From: a bacterium SCSIO 12696
Lineage (GTDB): Bacteria > Pseudomonadota > Gammaproteobacteria > Pseudomonadales > Porticoccaceae
Length of the DNA: 64,000 nt
NCBI GenBank assembly: GCA_024397955.1
Contig: CP073744.1
Location: forward strand, 2,236,001 to 2,300,000
Direction: 5' to 3'
Part shown: piece after piece, positions 61,847-64,000 of the stretch
Layout of the letters: every line of letters begins with the position of its first letter
Position numbering within the stretch: position 1 is the first letter of the stretch
Program-made: the position numbers and the translations under genes
Notes under the pieces: generated by a model
Database searches by the model: none
Seen by the model: the letters and a program-made list of their open reading frames with translations, nothing else
What the model was told of the DNA's origin: nothing

Positions 61847-63283
61847 TTAGCCTTCGTTTTTTTTCGGCTTACCCAGTTGTGCCAACTGGTTTTGGTCGCG
61901 GTGCTTGGCCAGGCTGGCGATTAGCGGTTGGGTTTGCTTCAGAAATTCCGCTTTGTGTTTTTCAGCGATGGGTTTGGCCTGGGGCAGTTTGACGGTACGC
62001 GGGTTGCGATGCACCCCATTCACCAGAAATTCGTAGTGCAGGTGGGGGCCGGTTGCCAGACCGGTAGCGCCTACAGTGCCGATGGTTTGGCCTTGGCGCA
62101 CGCTTTGGCCGCGTTTCACCTTGCGTTTGTGCAGGTGCAGGTATTTGGTGCTGTAACTTTGGCCGTGCTGAATAACCACGTAGTTGCCATTGGCACGGGT
62201 GTAGCCAGCTTTAACCACTTTGCCATCGCCAGAAGCATATATTGGGGTACCGGTAGGTGCAGCGTAATCAATGCCTCGGTGGGGCCTCACTTTTTTGGTG
62301 ATCGGGTGCAATCGGCGCATATTGAAGCCGGAGCTGACTCGAGCAAAGTTAACCGGTGTGCGCAGGAAGGCTTTGCGCATGCTCAGGCCTTCCGGGGTGT
62401 AGTAATTGGCGTGGCCATTGGCGTCTTCAAAGCGCACTGCTTTAAAGGTTTTGCCTTGGTTGGTGAATTCTGCGGCAAGGATGTTGCCATTGCCTATTTT
62501 TGCGCCGTCCAGAAACTTCTCTTCGTAAAGCACCATAAAATGGTCGCCCTTGCGAATATCCAGGGCAAAATCCACATCCCAGCCAAAAATGCCCGCCAGC
62601 TCCATAATTAGGTCGTGGGGAATGCCCACGTTGTCTGCCGCCACAAACAGGGAGCTGGTGATCTCTGCTTCCCGGTAAGTGGCAGTTACTTGAGGCTCCA
62701 AAACAATATGCTCAGCCTCAAACTGATCGCCTTGATGTTTAAATTGCCAAGATTCCAGCTGTGATATTCGATAGCGCAACGTGTCCAACTGGCCATCTTG
62801 GTTCAGGCCAAACGACAGGGTTTGGCCAGGAATAAGGCGCTTGAGTTGTTTGGCGCTTTTGCTGGAACTGACAAAGCGATGTACGTCCTGAGGGCTTAGG
62901 GAGGCCTTTTTAAACAATGTACTGAGATTGTCGCCAGACTTAACGGTAATCTCTTTCCAGGTTAAAGCGGGTTTACTGGGCAGGGCGACAACGGGCTCTT
63001 CAACAGGCGGCGGTTGAATGATGGCATCAAAGTCGCTGACCGCCACAGCATCGCTTTTTTCAACATCGGTTAGCTTGTGTTTGGCGGATGCCGGCTCGCT
63101 GGGCATCAACGCCAAAGCCGCGACGACGACTATCGTGACGCCAGTCGCTGCCAGTAGGTGGGCGCGAGGCAGCGCCGGGCTAACCAGCCTTTGCCACAGG
63201 CCTGGACGTCGCCGACTGGTCATCGGTTTTGGTGAAGATGCTGATTTCATGGCGGCTTTTATAACAGAATCCGGGACTTGCAT
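61847..63283 (-). CDS. M23-family murein endopeptidase (MepM/YebA-like)
   Basis: A 478-residue cell-wall hydrolase. One anchor helix (about 43-60); OapA/LysM-like region (about 110-180: KSGDNLSTLFKKASLSPQDV); a linking domain; and a C-terminal lysostaphin-type domain with zinc ligands HRGIDYA, and HLH in GPHLHYEF. It cleaves peptide cross-links to allow murein growth. The N-terminus has two ATG candidates (63283 and 63250) with no strong ribosome site, so the exact start is uncertain. Probably co-transcribed with anmK. Confidence 0.93.
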   Translation of the reverse strand: MQVPDSVIKAAMKSASSPKPMTSRRRPGLWQRLVSPALPRAHLLAATGVTIVVVAALALMPSEPASAKHKLTDVEKSDAVAVSDFDAIIQPPPVEEPVVALPSKPALTWKEITVKSGDNLSTLFKKASLSPQDVHRFVSSSKSAKQLKRLIPGQTLSFGLNQDGQLDTLRYRISQLESWQFKHQGDQFEAEHIVLEPQVTATYREAEITSSLFVAADNVGIPHDLIMELAGIFGWDVDFALDIRKGDHFMVLYEEKFLDGAKIGNGNILAAEFTNQGKTFKAVRFEDANGHANYYTPEGLSMRKAFLRTPVNFARVSSGFNMRRLHPITKKVRPHRGIDYAAPTGTPIYASGDGKVVKAGYTRANGNYVVIQHGQSYSTKYLHLHKRKVKRGQSVRQGQTIGTVGATGLATGPHLHYEFLVNGVHRNPRTVKLPQAKPIAEKHKAEFLKQTQPLIASLAKHRDQNQLAQLGKPKKNEG

Positions 63284-63414
63284 AAAGAAGTGAAGTCAAA
63301 CTGTGAGCTGATATTGCCAGCTATAGAGCCGATTTGTGACCTTGTTTTTGTTGCCGGATAGGGTAAGGTGGCGGCCTTTATTCCATTGGCCTTTTGATAT
63401 TTGTGAGTGTTGCC

Positions 63415-64000
63415 ATGACCATGACCGGCGCGGAGCTAATCGCCGATTTACGAGCCCGCGGGCTGATTGCCCAAATGACAGCGGATAAAGAGCTGGAAGA
63501 ACACCTGGATCAGTCGCGCACTCTGTATTGTGGCTTCGACCCCACCGCCGACAGCCTACATATAGGTAGCTTGGTGCCGCTGCTGACATTGACGCGCTTC
63601 CAGTTGGCCGGTCACAAACCCATAGCTTTGGTGGGCGGTGCCACTGGTTTGGTGGGCGACCCCAGTGGCAAGTCGGAAGAGCGCAACCTCAATACACCAG
63701 ATGTGGTCGCCAATTGGGTAGACAAGTTGCGTGCCCAAGTCAGTGCCTTTGTCGATTTTGAGTGCGGTGATAATTCGGCGGTTGTGGTGAATAACCTGGA
63801 TTGGTCCGGTGAGGTCAGGGTGCTGGACTTTCTGCGGGATATCGGCAAGCACTTTGCCGTTAACCAGATGGTTAAGAAGGAATCCGTTAAACAGCGCATC
63901 GAGCGCGAAGGTGAGGGCATCTCTTTTACTGAGTTCAGCTATATGATTCTGCAGTCCTGGGATTTCGCTGAGCTTAATAAAGCCCACAATTGCACCCTGC
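63415..64000 (+). CDS. tyrS: Tyrosine--tRNA ligase (5' part, continues past window)
   Basis: The first ~195 residues of TyrRS. Visible are the class-I signature [16 protein letters not shown] near 40 (HIGH variant HIGS), the region [22 protein letters not shown], and the start of the tyrosine-binding pocket ([34 protein letters not shown]). Start ATG 63415, with a GTG at 63403 and an ATG at 63421 also in frame and no strong SD for any. Divergent from the M23 peptidase across 131 bp. The KMSKS loop lies outside the window. Confidence 0.95.
   Translation, partial: MTMTGAELIADLRARGLIAQMTADKELEEHLDQSRTLYCGFDPTADSLHIGSLVPLLTLTRFQLAGHKPIALVGGATGLVGDPSGKSEERNLNTPDVVANWVDKLRAQVSAFVDFECGDNSAVVVNNLDWSGEVRVLDFLRDIGKHFAVNQMVKKESVKQRIEREGEGISFTEFSYMILQSWDFAELNKAHNCTL

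Overview
The window reads as a continuous chromosomal segment of a gammaproteobacterium, most likely a marine or estuarine member of the Pseudomonadales/Cellvibrionales. The grounds are gammaproteobacterial housekeeping genes (radA, rlmD, msrC, ettA, erpA, anmK, tyrS), an LplT-PlsC-Aas fusion, TonB receptors, and the right-end order DUF6776 - bactofilin - erpA - anmK - M23 peptidase - tyrS, which also occurs in Pseudomonas. The exact lineage is inference. No rRNA, tRNA, CRISPR array, prophage or complete insertion sequence was seen.

Layout. 1-7.4 kb: a partial DnaT-like gene, two tandem paralogous TonB-dependent receptors, radA, a SPOR lipoprotein and a DUF4404 gene. 7.4-13.1 kb: a secreted ankyrin-like protein, an exported VOC protein, a diguanylate cyclase, then msrC-rlmD. 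13.1-22.5 kb: a MITE, a CpxRA-like two-component system and a molybdopterin cofactor operon moaC-moaD-moaE-moaA-moaB-moeA. A convergent AT-richer DUF1570-like gene and a TlpA-moeB pair follow. 22.5-28.3 kb: ettA, a candidate small RNA with a CU-rich loop, a TlpA-like protein with a long N-terminal region, and an ScsB/DsbD-type thiol reductase.

28.4-34.9 kb is the accessory part. It holds two more copies of the same roughly 280-bp MITE, an M13 metallopeptidase lipoprotein, two XRE repressors each divergent from a small helical protein (the two small proteins are paralogues), and an ECF sigma / anti-sigma-like / PDZ operon. 35-45 kb: a VIT-vWA protein with a GlyGly-CTERM-like tail, then an XRE regulator divergent from an acyltransferase/acyl-ACP synthetase fusion. 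Behind the fusion lie a membrane protein, an alpha/beta hydrolase, a DCC-family protein and a YkgJ-type cysteine-cluster protein. 45-53 kb: YceI with cytochrome b561, azoR with a divergent LysR regulator, an unusual zinc-ribbon/TM2/pilin fusion, ilvE, a SpoIIAA-like protein, marC and hemJ. 53-64 kb: a ClC channel, DUF6776-bactofilin-erpA, a DsrE-like protein, polB, a YeiH-type transporter, anmK, an M23 peptidase and the start of tyrS.

The most notable non-gene signal is the three-copy MITE at 13136-13415, 28389-28653 and 31739-32018. It has near-perfect terminal inverted repeats, TA on both flanks and two internal hairpins. One copy appears to donate a -35 box to the CpxR-like gene. Another supplies the last base of a neighbouring stop codon. 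The next most interesting items are the paired XRE/small-protein modules with nested palindromic operators, the TM2-pilin fusion and the candidate anti-Shine-Dalgarno small RNA.
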